Origin: Sarcocystis neurona
Lineage: Eukaryota; Apicomplexa; Conoidasida; Eucoccidiorida; Sarcocystidae
Reading direction: 5' to 3'
Assembly: GCA_000727475.1 (NCBI GenBank)
Contig: KL647309.1
Coordinates: 751,820-815,819 of the forward strand
Length of the DNA: 64,000 nucleotides
This document shows positions 15,401 through 25,781 of this stretch, piece after piece. The notes under the pieces are model-generated. The model saw only the letters and a program-made list of their open reading frames with translations, had not been told where the DNA came from and searched no databases. Positions within the stretch are counted from its first letter, which is position 1; the number at the start of each line of letters is the position of its first letter. The position numbers and the translations under genes are program-made.

Positions 15401-16655
15401 GCCTTTTTGTTGGTGCGTCATTCACAGCAAACACCCTGTGAAACGAGCTCTGATGTGACTACCTGTTACCCGATGTGAACGGGGTAAAAAGCTGCGCAGT
15501 AAGTCGTTTCCGCGCATTAACGTGAAAGCGCCTGTTCCTCCTCGAGCAGCAAATTTACTTGCAACTTTTTTGCTAGCTTGTTGCCTCGTCAAAAGGTTCA
15601 GTGCCATTGTCTATTCAGGCAAGCGTAAACAAGGCCATGCGTCGCAATTAACGCACCATAACCCGCCGGCACCACCACTAATACGCGTGCAGCTTGGCCG
15701 AAATTTCTGTTTCGGCTTGCCTGTCTTTCTTCTGTTCTGCCAGCATGGCTTGTATCGCTTTGTCAACAATTGCCAGAGCAGAAAGTGTCTGTGACACCAG
15801 CTGCATCCCTCTGACACATAAGTCTCTTCCCCGCAACGCTTCAAGGAGCCCCCTGTATTCCATAAACGTGCGCACTCTCTCACATTTCCCAATGACTTCG
15901 AAAGTAACTTCAAGGGTATTCTGTGCAAGTTAGAGCTGCTCGAAAAACAGGCCTACTTAAATTTGCCACGTGCGCCGTCGCCATTCCAAAAAATATAGCA
16001 CACAACCACTATGTCTTGAAACCGCTGCCGCGTGCGTTCTTTGAGTAGTGTGTCGTGCACAGCGTGGCATCACGACGACAAACGACGCACGAAAAAGCCT
16101 ACCGAAGCAGTTGCACCCTGAGTTGCGCAGAGGTGTTGCCGAGGTTCGGCGTCTCCAGCAGCTGAATAAAAGGAAATAGCTGCAGTCCACGCGATAAGAA
16201 TAGTCGACTGCGCGGCGCGACTTAGTCAAATTTCTAAGCAAAACGCGTGAGACAACATGTGAGTTGAACTGCGTAACAGGCTCTTTGGGTCGCACCGCTG
16301 TATAAGTTCCGATAAGAGGACGCTGACCTCCAAGGCTTCTGTTGCCTTGTCGTAGTGCCCAAGGGCCACGGCAACTTCTGCGAAGTCTACCAGCAACTCT
16401 GAAAGAAAAAACAGCACAGACGTAGAGATCAGCTAAGTACCCTTGTAGGTAGTGCCACACACAGGCTGAGAAGTCACACCATCTGCCAGCCCGGCAAGGT
16501 TTCGCATTGAAGAGTCTCTAACCTGGTGACAGCGAGAAGCCGAACTCTGACTCGTTCTGCTTGATAATTCGCGCCGCTGCCTTCAAGGACTCCACACCAC
16601 CCGCACGCCTCCCCTGTTCGATGAGTCGTTGGAGTTGCCGCGCAAGCATTGCCAT
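149..16655 (-). CDS. CFAP46: CFAP46 (cilia- and flagella-associated protein 46), multi-exon gene
   Basis: CFAP46 is a large, helical, TPR-like protein of the C1d projection of the axonemal central apparatus; it is needed for normal flagellar beating. I read the gene as about 20 minus-strand coding blocks, at about 16523-16655, 16296-16398, 15685-15920, 14833-15050, 14484-14700, 13800-14261, 13100-13497, 12431-12838, 11475-12101, 10147-10527, 9663-9953, 8600-9033, 7680-8177, 7045-7332, 5828-6719, 4943-5608, 3887-4560, 2415-2963, 990-2168 and 149-417. In order they follow the family: an N-terminal LARQLQRLIEQG block, a VSLWNIAKPLLQPLHRRR block, many helical repeats, and a C-terminal block with LLLDPLFEHLPFE followed by VSRDYSLHIF. 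The combined coding length, roughly 2,700 codons, fits the family. Family assignment rests on remembered similarity, not a search. Most splice sites are approximate, and the 3' end could lie beyond the window edge. Confidence 0.82.
990..2168 (-). CDS. CFAP46: CFAP46 conserved C-terminal block
   Basis: This block carries the most diagnostic CFAP46 signature. LVLLLDPLFEHLPFETWSCV is followed about 12 residues later by VSRDYSLHIFAHRL. In the family this pair reads as a hydrophobic strand, a '(E/H)LPLEGL'-like turn, then 'SVSR(D/E)(F/Y)SL'. Upstream is a segment (ICVLTIQYHDGFLYFAAAV) matching the family's paired beta-strand region, and a Lys/Ser-rich linker (KEDKHKKTDGDSEKSGKKK) separates the signature from the distal part. 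The coordinates are those of the open frame. It opens on GTG, not ATG, so the upstream edge is a splice junction rather than a start, and the downstream exon edge is not resolved. Confidence 0.72.
   Translation of the reverse strand: MCSSLEQTCPFFRGQSMLWKLSPASILQQICPKSICVLTIQYHDGFLYFAAAVTLPVTDTSEGQDSVEYFVERVCVSSDIMVKCLEAFQNAGLNGNNGGASSDSTESVDGSHRSTCLESILLHLFDNLTYKWQQYALQEKICSLMENRLCREFQLQHLVLLLDPLFEHLPFETWSCVRSLFGPQVSRDYSLHIFAHRLLTHYDDPQQPLCRRTAAEVHITFNRESVLTFDNSSSFGTTSHAEKTIFSADASQKEDKHKKTDGDSEKSGKKKSAMTGSITAEQDTPGAPERSHPQPLRSPQLSVEGVTELLCTQALHVLWVSHFERLQERGVPGKSFGFLDLRHLCIAGVMDLQEHTGTGLPLRDICSRTSLEQGSSASYSIPLLLSFKGNFT
4943..6719 (-). CDS. CFAP46: CFAP46 central block, two exons around an in-frame intron
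   Basis: This is the largest continuous open stretch of the gene. Exon 5828-6719 follows a CTGCAG acceptor and encodes helical TPR-like sequence, including DYLRLLRLLIDLRLARAIHN and LLIDLAEECHLLGENAAALQ. A GTCAGA donor (5827-5822) and a TTTACAATATTTCAG acceptor bracket 5609-5827, which is 219 bases. That length is a multiple of three with no stop codon, so the track stays open across it. I treat it as an intron because its translation (Arg, Phe and Val rich) breaks the helical pattern. Exon 4943-5608 then continues with EASRREPSGKLSRAALSIAI and ends at a perfect GTAAGT donor. Confidence 0.72.
16523..16655 (-). CDS. CFAP46: CFAP46 probable first coding exon
   Basis: The frame starts with ATG at 16655 and reads MAMLARQLQRLIEQGRRAGG, then a helical segment ending FGFSLSPG. 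The donor is a GT at 16522-16521 (phase 1). The next exon (high end 16398) begins after a TTTCTTTCAG acceptor with two bases that restore GAG, giving SLSPELLVDFAEVAVALGHY, so the phase agrees. The same frame stays open upstream of the ATG to about 16760 without another ATG. An upstream exon is therefore possible, but ATG 16655 is the simplest start. Confidence 0.65.
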
Positions 16656-19600
16656 TTTGAAGGGGTTACAGTAGCTCACTAATACGTACGACCGAAGAGA
16701 AGTTGTTTCAGTGAACTCATTTTCGGTGTCGACATCTTTTGTGGAGTCGTCACGCCTTTCGTATTACATGGGAATAGTTCCCCCCTGGTGCTGCGATGCT
16801 TGAGCTTCAGCACTGTAATCCGTCCCTTGCAAGCTGGTTTTCATGAATAATTTTCTCTTTATACGAGTTTGCAGACCGTGGCGTGGCAGACGCAAACAGG
16901 AGGTACCGCCTCCCGTTCAGGGGCGCCAGAATCTCGCGTAGCGTAAAAGAATCCTTTCAGCTGGAGCGGCCGGCCCAACAGTGACGTTTGCAGGTTCAAA
17001 GGGTATCCTCTGGCACGTGTGCCACAGCGCACTCACACATATGTTTCAAAACAGCCAACGTTGTATGCAAATTATCTTGACGGACGGAAGGAGCGTACTG
17101 TACGACTGGGAGTGTTTAAGACGGCACTATCTCGGTGTGCTCCTTCATTTCTTGTGCGGCGGCTGAGGCGTGCATATTGGTACTCGCGAAGGGACCCGAC
17201 CATCGCCACTTTTACGCTCTCTGTGAATTGTACTGGTCTCCCATCGATACTGGAAGCCTTCAAGCGGACTAGATTATCGAATCGGAAAAATTTACCGTCG
17301 GTCGCAGGCCTGTTACGTTCAGAAGCATTTTAAGTACTCTGTCACCTAATTGACTGCGAGCTCCCGCGGGCCGCGTGCATGCTGGGCGACAGAGCCTCGT
17401 TACAAACGAGCAACCCAACAATGTACCGCAGTTACACCACTTGAATTGCAGTGTGTACGTTAGACAAACACGTTAAGCGGTACAGTGAATGAAATGCCGA
17501 AGTAGGCGAAGTGGGATACGCATTCATCTGTCTACAATACGTACAAAGCAGCACACAACGCCTCACCGCCCCGCCGCGCGAAAACGGGCTGTGCACTACA
17601 GAGGGCGGTCCCCGGTCACGCGCATGACCTTACTGTTAAACTACTTCGGCAATGTTCCGACACTTGACACGTACTCTTGTTGCGTCCTGAGTGCCGCACA
17701 CGGCTTTGGAACCACTGTATGTTCGAGCTGAATGCCTTGTTCCGGGTGAGAAGGAAACACGATATCGGAGATGCATCGCTCTCTAGGCGCGGAAGTGACA
17801 GACTGGTACGGGCTAAGAGATAACAATGTGTATGGCAGACGACTGTGCACTCCATCCAGGCGGGCGCTGGCGCCACTGCACCGGCTGAAAATGCGATGCT
17901 TTCTCCGTTTAAGCCAAAGCACAAGGCAGGACGTTGGCGCCTGGTAGATGCACGCGGAAACAAGGAAGGTGCTGGTCGCGACCACGGGTGGCGGCCACGG
18001 TCCATGCCGCAAGCGCACGTACCAGCCTGCGTGTAAACGTGGTGCACGCAGCACGCACGAAGATGTTGAGCGCCTGAGCTATTCCTTGACCGAAAAGCAT
18101 AACTTCTTTAGTACGTACTTGCCGTTCGGCAGAAAGTGTTTCGCTTGCACAGTTGAAAATGCGGTCTGGAAACAACTGCCTCTCCACCTCTGACTCGTGA
18201 TTCCATCGCACCCTTGACAGAAGACAAGCCGCGGATGTAGAGGCCCTGCTAAATTAGCCTGCTAGAATTCCACATGCAAGGTATTAATCCCTCTTGCCTG
18301 CCTTCTCGTGTGTAGTTCATGGCTACACCAACCGCGTGCTTCGGAGCACACTGCGTAACTTGAGTCGCCTCAACTGTCACTCAATCTTTAGAAGTCGTCG
18401 GCGCCCAGTGAAAATGCTTACGTTCGTCGCCTTGTGCAATCTTGGTGTCTCAGCACGATTTATCATTGGCTGTTGTGCTTCTTCCGTGTTTTGGATTCCA
18501 GCATACGGAATAAAGATGCCGGAGGGTAGCGCCCTGCAGAGGCATAGTGGCAGCTGTCTATCTATTCTGTACTGTCTATCCAGTAGAGTTCCGGGGCTTC
18601 CGATTGTCAGAACAGGACCCACTTGTGCAAAGATCACAAGCACTACTCCTCAGCGTTTGTAGGGAGGATTGTGTGCGCAGCCGTCGAATGTCAGAACTCT
18701 ATCTCGCCGGTACTCTACGCTGACCACCTTTAGTGGGAGAAGCATGTGAAATGGAACGGTTCTACAATCGACAGGTATACACTCTTGCAAAGAGAGAGGT
18801 GTCTATGACGAGATCCGTCTACTCCCGAAAGGACTTTGAAGGGCCTTGGCGAGTGGAGACGCTGAAGCAGCCTCGTCGGTCAGCAACTGAAGGGGGTGAT
18901 CTGTGGCTTGTAAATGTCTAAAGGTTTAACATGTCGTGGAAGTGATCCTCAATATGATTGATGGTGGAGTCCGCTTTCACTTTCCCGGGGGGCGCAGAGC
19001 CGTGTCGAGCTATTCTCAACCCATAAAAAAGCACTGACCTCTAAGGAAAGATGCAGTAAATTTCTAATGCTGCGTCTCACGCGCGTGTCCAGATAGTGTT
19101 AAGAACGCGGACAGCCTAGCACTGTGAGCAATTAAAAAAGAACGCCATCCGCACTTCTAAATATATGGCGATGATCCGACATCCAATCAGTGCAGCGGGT
19201 GACATCTGAAGAATACGACCCGTTAACACACGTACGTCTAGGTGTTACACACGGGTTCTCCTGCCACTCGACGGATCCAGGGGCTTCGTTTCATCGGGTG
19301 CACTGACATTCGGCAAAAGTAACCTAAAATCAGAAAGTGTGAGGTCTGGATGTCCTAAAAAAGGGGGGAAAGGTGGTTTTGTTAAGCGTGGTCAATTCGT
19401 GGTAGATGCGAATGGTGAACGTGACAACCTTTGTTGGTATCTTCCCGTACCTTTGCGTAACGGCCAGAATTTCATACTTGAAGGTTTCACGTAAGGTGCA
19501 CTGGGTATTTTTCCTGTTAGTGGTGTTCAAGCAGAAGTACGTTTAACCGGTGACCATGGTTGAGGTGTCGTTGAAGCCCACGCAGGCAGCTCTAGCCATC

Positions 19601-20967
19601 AAATGCCTCTCAGGCTGTTGCCTTGAGGGCGATTTGCTGAGTGTTTGGTATATACTCTGCGAAAAAGCGTGACCAAATACAAGACGAACTGCAAGTCCGT
19701 TTCTCCGCCAAAAGTTCACCAAGGAATTCAAACTAGCGTCGAGGAAGAAGGCAACACATCCGATATTTCCTTCCACTCAGCTGGTGTAACCTGGGGGAAC
19801 ACTCGTGTAGGTGTACGGCTGCATGTACTGTTGGCTCAGCCTCATATGAGTAAGGATCCTAGAACGTGTGAATTGGTCGGCGCGGTAACACAGAGTCGAC
19901 ACATGTGTTCTATGTAGTGTTAGCAACTCTAAAGTAAGCGAGATGGTAGTCGAACAGCTTCAGCAGGAGAATGGTTAAGGGATTGACTCCGCGCTTCCCT
20001 TCTTTTAGTGGACGCGCCGCTACGAAAAACACCAGAAACAGAAATTCTACAGGAACAGGTTCACCGGGGCTTGACAGAGAGATCCTAGCGCGCCTACTAG
20101 TCCCACTGTCAACCAGGTTTGCCATTAGTATCGGTGTCTGTCAACGAGGAATTTCTTCAAGCAATGGAAAACAGCAAAATGGCTCATACAGGCAGTTCTT
20201 TTCCTTCACACTTGGGGGGACCATACTGTCGAGAAAGTACTGTCTATGCCCCACGTGACTGCCTGCCCTTGCCGATTATGGCTGCCTCTGAGAAGCTGTT
20301 CCCAAAAAAACCTGACACGGAATATCTGAGACGGTTACGGTTGTATTCGGTGGCTGCCTCATACGGAGACCGCCACTACATTAACATGCGTCTGCTGATG
20401 CCTTGCAGATCAACTTGTTAATAGAGGACATCAGGCAACTTTTCCAAACACTTCCTGTAGCGCAGTGGCTGCCAATGTCCCGTCGACGGGCGACCTTTCC
20501 ATTTTCCCTGACGCAACCTTACATATATTGGCTGCCACTCTGGAGTTGACCTGCTGAGTCGGCCGTCTGGCGCATCATCGCTGCCGACGAATGACAGTTT
20601 TCACACCAAACCTGAGACACACCACGTTACAGACAATCTCCTCCTAGCGAGGACAGAAGTGGACAATGTTTTTGTCTTATGAAATGTGCGCTTGTCCCCT
20701 TCCTTTTCTACTTACTTACGTTCCTTCTCAGGGAGCTATTCAGGCGTGGCTGTGCACTGAGTTGACTGTTGTTCATCGATACTCGCGAAACGACCCTGCA
20801 CCCAAAGCATATAAACCGTGCGTTTTCGTTTCATTTATTGCTCACGTAGCGAACGATATCTTGCACGTGCGCGTCGACACCGGTCGCCGCGCACAGTACC
20901 AGGTGCCAAGGCCTTTGCTGGATGTAGAAGATTCACCGCTGTCCACTCCTCAGACGAGTGCGCAGGC
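16656..20967. other. Intergenic, no gene recognised
   Basis: About 4.3 kb lies between the CFAP46 start and the DNAAF1 3' end. Both genes are on the minus strand, so this should hold the CFAP46 5' UTR and promoter and the DNAAF1 3' UTR. Open frames here are short and none resembles a known family. The only one with coding-like composition is the plus-strand frame at 20164-20421, listed separately. No tandem repeat of note was seen. Confidence 0.5.
20164..20421 (+). CDS. Hypothetical protein or exon, unrecognised
   Basis: A plus-strand frame from ATG 20164 to TAA 20421 gives 85 residues beginning MENSKMAHTGSSFPSHLGGP and including EKLFPKKPDTEYLRRLRLYS. The frame stays open upstream to about 20119, so it could also be the last exon of a spliced gene. 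Composition is protein-like, with mixed charged, Pro, Gly and aromatic residues and no repeat. No domain is recognised. It lies on the strand opposite to DNAAF1, just past its 3' end. It may be a chance frame. Confidence 0.25.
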   Translation: MENSKMAHTGSSFPSHLGGPYCRESTVYAPRDCLPLPIMAASEKLFPKKPDTEYLRRLRLYSVAASYGDRHYINMRLLMPCRSTC

Positions 20968-23098
20968 TACACAGTCGGTATGGCAGCGAAACTGCCGAAA
21001 ATTGTTACCTCCTGGAAATCTCCAGCCAAGCGGTCTTCAAGACGCATTGATCTTGTCTCTCTACCCTGCCGTTGGGCTTCCTCAATAAGCTTGAGGAAAG
21101 CTGTACGCATTGGCAGCAATGGCATCTGAAGAGTGGAAAGTGCGCAGAGGTCCGTCCGTGCACGTGTTCACTCCGCTGATACCATTCCATCAGATGGTGC
21201 ACGCGCGTAGCCGCGTCCTACCTGTTCTATTCCTGAAATTGATCTCCTCTTTCTCTTCACGAATTTTTTTCAGCTCGTTTCTTTCTTCCGCGACACCACC
21301 TCGAGCAAAAGCTTCTGCGCATCGACGATCCTCAGGGAAGACAGGGCGGTCATCCAAGTACCTCAGAGATATGAGAGTGTTGATAACTGTCTTCCTGTAA
21401 TTTGGAATTTTCCGCACCTACAACACAGTCAAAGTAGTTGTTGCTTCGCAAGGGCGGGTCTCCGCTGAATAGACAAGAATTTTCGTGTAAACTCCACTGA
21501 GTTTACAGGGACTCAATCCTCTGCGTTTTGATACAAGTTACGGTTTCAAGACGGTACCAGGCTAGAAGATTCTACTAAAGAATCTTCTAGAAAGTGGTGT
21601 ATTTACTAAAGAATCTTCATGAAGGTGGTGTATTTTGAGCTTGCGTAACTATTCGTGGCGTATGTGTCTAGAAATATGGAACAGCGGTTCAAGATAACAA
21701 ACTATTTGTATCCCGGAAGCGCGTGCTACAAGGAAGCTGCTTTTGAAGGCGGTGCACGGCTGAGTGCACCAAGGGTACTTCGTTCCGGTTACTGCAGATG
21801 CACTTCAAGTTCAGAGAGGATCACGTGGCAGAGTAGGGCTCACCACAGGGTTCCCCTGAAGGTATAGGACCTTCAGAGCAGGCAGCTGAGGTAATATATC
21901 AGTCACTAATTCCGGGCAATCAATTTTATTGTCAGAGAGATCTAGTACTGTCAACGATTTGAGCAGTACAAGGTGTTCTAGATCTTGTATGCCGTTCGAG
22001 CCGATGTGGTTCCGTTGCAGTAGCAACGTCTTCAACTCGCCGTTGGTGCCTACGAAGACGCACAGGAGGTTAAATCCACGATATGTCAGTGCCACTGCGA
22101 CTGCTTCAGCCACTACTTTGGTTCGCTACCTTGCGCCCGTCACGGTGTATGTGAGGACTGCCGAACAAGTAAACACGGCGAAATGCCGCAAAGATTACGC
22201 AGAATTGGTCATGATCTTCAATCACTGTATACGACTTCAGTCGGCCAGGTCAATACTGAGAACGCATACACGTTGTGGCCTTGGTAATAGGGCGCAACCT
22301 TTCAGTGAAATGCCGATACTTCAGAAAAGCAGGTCGTTTCTCGCGGGACTTGTATACAATGGCCTCACCAAGATTCTCCACTCTTTCGATGAAGTTGTCG
22401 GATAAGTTAAGGCACTGCAGATCAGTGAGTTGGTCCAGATTTTCGATCTTCCTGATGCAGTTCTCTTGAAGGTGTCTGGGGGTGGGTAGGAGAGGCGTTC
22501 AAATGATGCTGCAGAGCTTTCTCTCGTAGCCACTCTATGTTGTTCGAGCACTGTTCTGCTGACGGATCTGGGACGCCAGCACGCTGTTGCCACGCTGGCG
22601 GGCAACCGCGCTTCCGCCGACGTCGACGGATTTCGTGCCACACTCAGCAACGGCAGCGGTGTACTTGATCGTGGTGGCTAAGCACAAACTTACAAAGATC
22701 GCAGTTTGGAGCAGTTCTGCAGTCCCTCGATTTTGTCGAACGCTGAACACATGACGTAACATTCTGGAAGAAGATAGGCTGGTGTGACTCAGTGGAATTC
22801 ACCGTCGTACAGGCAAAGTAGTTCCCGGAGAAACACGGTTCAACTCTCTGTGGAGTGCTATTCAGCAAAAATGTTTTTTATTCTCCACCTCACCATTGGT
22901 TTCTGCGTGCAGTGCTTTGAGACCGGTGAAATCTTCAAGCGCCTCGAGCCTTCTGTAGCCTTTTTGGTGAAGATACAGCACTTCATTCAAAGCAGGGACC
23001 GTGTAGTAGCTTTTCCTGTCGCTGCGCAAAATCTTCCGCAGCTCTTCTTTGCAGAGCACTGCGGCTGCCATATTGGTTCCATTCGACTTCTCATGCAT
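20968..23098 (-). CDS. DNAAF1: DNAAF1 / LRRC50 / ODA7, dynein axonemal assembly factor 1
   Basis: DNAAF1 is a cytoplasmic leucine-rich-repeat protein needed to pre-assemble outer and inner dynein arms. Six exons are 22894-23098, 22694-22742, 22369-22475, 21844-22049, 21222-21417 and 21009-21100. Introns are 121-426 bases with GTGAGG, GTAAGT, GTGAGG, GTGAGC and GTAGGA donors, and every junction phase agrees. The start is ATG 23098. The N-terminal signature reads [20 protein letters not shown] then [12 protein letters not shown], matching the family's 'LND.LYLH.KGF..IENLE.YTGL..L.LE.N'. SDS22-type repeats follow ([26 protein letters not shown]), then the LRR-cap motif [30 protein letters not shown] and a charged coiled-coil start. 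Reading through the last exon gives a stop at 20968, so the product is about 300 residues. That is shorter than animal DNAAF1, so further 3' exons may exist. Confidence 0.9.
21562..21635. repeat. DNAAF1: Hairpin plus direct repeat inside DNAAF1 intron 4
   Basis: A perfect 11-bp inverted repeat (CTAGAAGATTC at 21562-21572 and its complement at 21580-21590) encloses a 7-base loop TACTAAA. The loop and right arm begin a 31-bp unit, TACTAAAGAATCTTC then GAAAGTGGTGTATTT, that is repeated with few changes from 21604. It lies wholly within the 426-base intron 21418-21843. Confidence 0.75.
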
Positions 23099-25781
23099 CC
23101 AGATATGCAGTTCGAAAGGCTTTTGAGCGGACGTAGGAGAGTTGTGACCGCGAGCTTACACGAGCGGGGTTTTGTGGTCATTCACAGATGAAATGGAACC
23201 GTAGCAGACTAGAGACTGCACACAACTATAGACTGGTTGAAAAGAGGTATTCCTACACGATACTTTAATGTTCGGTTTTCCCCGCACTCGCATGCAGGGT
23301 GAACGCACTCAGGAAAAGCAGCCCCGTACTTGCTCCTTCCGAAAGGCGCTGTATGGCACTTCTCCCTTTGCACGGAGAGATATGCACAGCGAATCTCAAC
23401 AAGGTGCGCCACGAGCAATGTGTTTGACCTAAAAAGTGCACTCTGTGTCCAGGGTCCGCTGTCGTCTGCACCACCGGGGTCCGCTGTCGTCTGCACCACC
23501 GGACTGAGGAAAGATACAGCGTCCAAAAACATGCGCCCAGAAAGGAGAGGCCGTACGTAGCACTACACAGAAATAAAAGCAGGAACTGGAGCTCATACAA
23601 GATGCGGACGACCATGTCAATGATTCTCCGCGAACAAATACTGCATCACCGACTCAGACTGCGTCGGCGTCCCCGCGTCAAACACCGTGTCACAAAACCA
23701 CGAAATGAATATTTGACCTCGATTCACAAGAGTGGCATTTGATGCAAGCGGGGATCTTATATGTTGTTACCACCGTGCTGGTACCCGATGGCTCGACTTG
23801 TGTGTGTCCTCGATGGTGAAGGCCACATCGCCTTCAGCGTGAAGTTATGCGTCACGCGCCCCTCTCGTTGCGCGTATGTATCCACGTAAACCTACCGTAT
23901 TCACTCTTGACGCATGTAAGTATACAACAAGACAGAAATATATTTTAGCAGTCTTCGTACATCCCTACCGATCTGTGTAGTTGAGGTCCTACAGGGTAAA
24001 AAAGGAAAGTGCCACTTTCGAGTGAGTGTCACTGTTCCGTACGCTGCGCACGTTCCAAAAGTTGTCGGTCCTCACAATGCAGTGCAGGTGCATGGTGTGC
24101 GTTGTACTGGTGGACCCATACGACACAGGAAGTGACGTGCGTTGTTCGCGTGGCCAGGCAGTCGTTACCATGACCAACCATTTATTAAATGTGCTTGTAG
24201 TCTCTTGCGTAAGGACCTCACAAGCAGCAGTTTCGTGCCTTCCACTTGCGTAGACGTGCTCTGTACAGAAGATGCTGCGAATAAATGCACCAGCAGTACT
24301 TCCTCTTGTAGGACGCACGGCATTATAGAAGAGTGATACTACTGCAGAGCAGGCAGCGTGCGGCGCACACGTCTGCCAGAGTGTCGTACACGCCAGCGGT
24401 ATAGTGCGATATATGCCTGCTCTACTGTCAAGTGGGCGAGCCGTACCGGGTGTGTGACACAACACGAGAATGCAAAGCCACTGCAGGAGCGACACTATTT
24501 TTTGTGCGCTCAACATGCGGGACTTCAGCGTATCGCTATCCGGCCCAGAGTGCACGTGTTCCAAGAGTAGTCCGCCTTCTATGCATCAAGCTGCACGCTG
24601 CACCGTAATGTAATGCATCCCCTTGCTCAACACCGCGTCTCTAATACAGCTGAATCGATCGATGTCACAAAGACACTGAACGTCTCCAATAAAGGTCCTT
24701 CTTTGTGTTCAGTTCATTGATCGCACCAGTTCGTTGGTCTGACCGACCTCTACAACTACTTTTACACACTGTTGTACGGATCCACACACATCCTAATGTG
24801 CAAGGGCCTGCTAAACTGTAGGCTAACCAGTAATACTTGGTCACCAATCTGGACAAGTGAGAGCGCAGGACTACCACCAGGTCCTCGTATGTATTGGAGG
24901 AGGAGGCGTCTGCTTTCGCATTCTACGAACATTTCATGGAGAGCTATATGAATCCGCTTACAGTATAAATTTAAGTTACATACACCGGTAATCACGTCCA
25001 CAATACGTGTACTTCCCGTATCCACGTTACCCTTAAGGGCTCTACTAGGCGTGCCAAACATGTTTTATTTTACGTGCGCCTTGGTTGCAGTCCACCACCT
25101 GCTGAAGAGACGGCATCTCCGTACACCCATGTTCAGCTACCATGCGTTCCACGACGCGAAACTGCCACGCCGTGCTGTACGACGCATGCAGGAGAGCAGT
25201 GAAACACATCGAATCGTAAAGCGCTCCTGACCTTGTGAGCCGTCATAACGACGCGACATGCGTTGGTTTCACGGTAGAACCGGGTAGCACTTCGAGAAAA
25301 GCAATGAGGAAATGCCAATTCTTTCCTTAAACCTCCTACGTAGTCGCGGCCGTGCAACTGCATATGTCCTCTGACGCACACACTTCTTATTGCTGTTGCT
25401 GGGGGGACCCTTGTCGCTGTACTGCTCGATATTGATCATAATTTAGAAGCCTGCAGGCAAAGTGCCCCGCCACAACGACGCACAAAACATCCCCACGCGG
25501 TTAATATCCGACGCAGAGCTATCTCCGTACAGAGCAGAAGATGAATCTCTCCCGGCCCTTGCAAAATTCGTACAGAGTCAGGGTTGTCTGCTGTGCTGGC
25601 TCACGCTCGTTAAGAGCGTCGCCTTTAGAAGTAGTAAGTGTCAATTTGTCATCTCAGGACAGTACACCTCTTTCCACGTTTTGTCTTTATGAGCTCGGGT
25701 GTCAGGTCGTCATGAGGTTTTTCTCCTTCACCTTGTTCATTATACAAACTAGCTCGTGTACCTCAAAGTCAGCCTGCTGTC
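23099..25781. other. Intergenic, no gene recognised
   Basis: This 2.7 kb lies between the DNAAF1 start and the PARN-like 3' end and should include the DNAAF1 promoter. A minus-strand frame at 24762-25061 has mixed composition but no recognisable domain. The only repeat noted is the 25-bp duplication at 23452-23501. The GCATGCA-like core at the DNAAF1 start (23092-23098) overlaps the start codon and is not evidence of a regulatory site on its own. Confidence 0.45.
23452..23501. repeat. 25-bp tandem duplication
   Basis: Two identical head-to-tail copies of a 25-bp unit beginning GGGTCCGCTGTCGTCTGCAC occupy 23452-23476 and 23477-23501. The unit is not a multiple of three, and no gene is recognised here. 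It is upstream of the DNAAF1 start. Confidence 0.85.

Noticed and set aside
21101..21130. Alternative DNAAF1 exon 6 acceptor at CTTCAG, with frame [12 protein letters not shown]
   Set aside because: It gives a frameshift and early stop after exon 5, whereas GTACAG at 21101 restores the phase.
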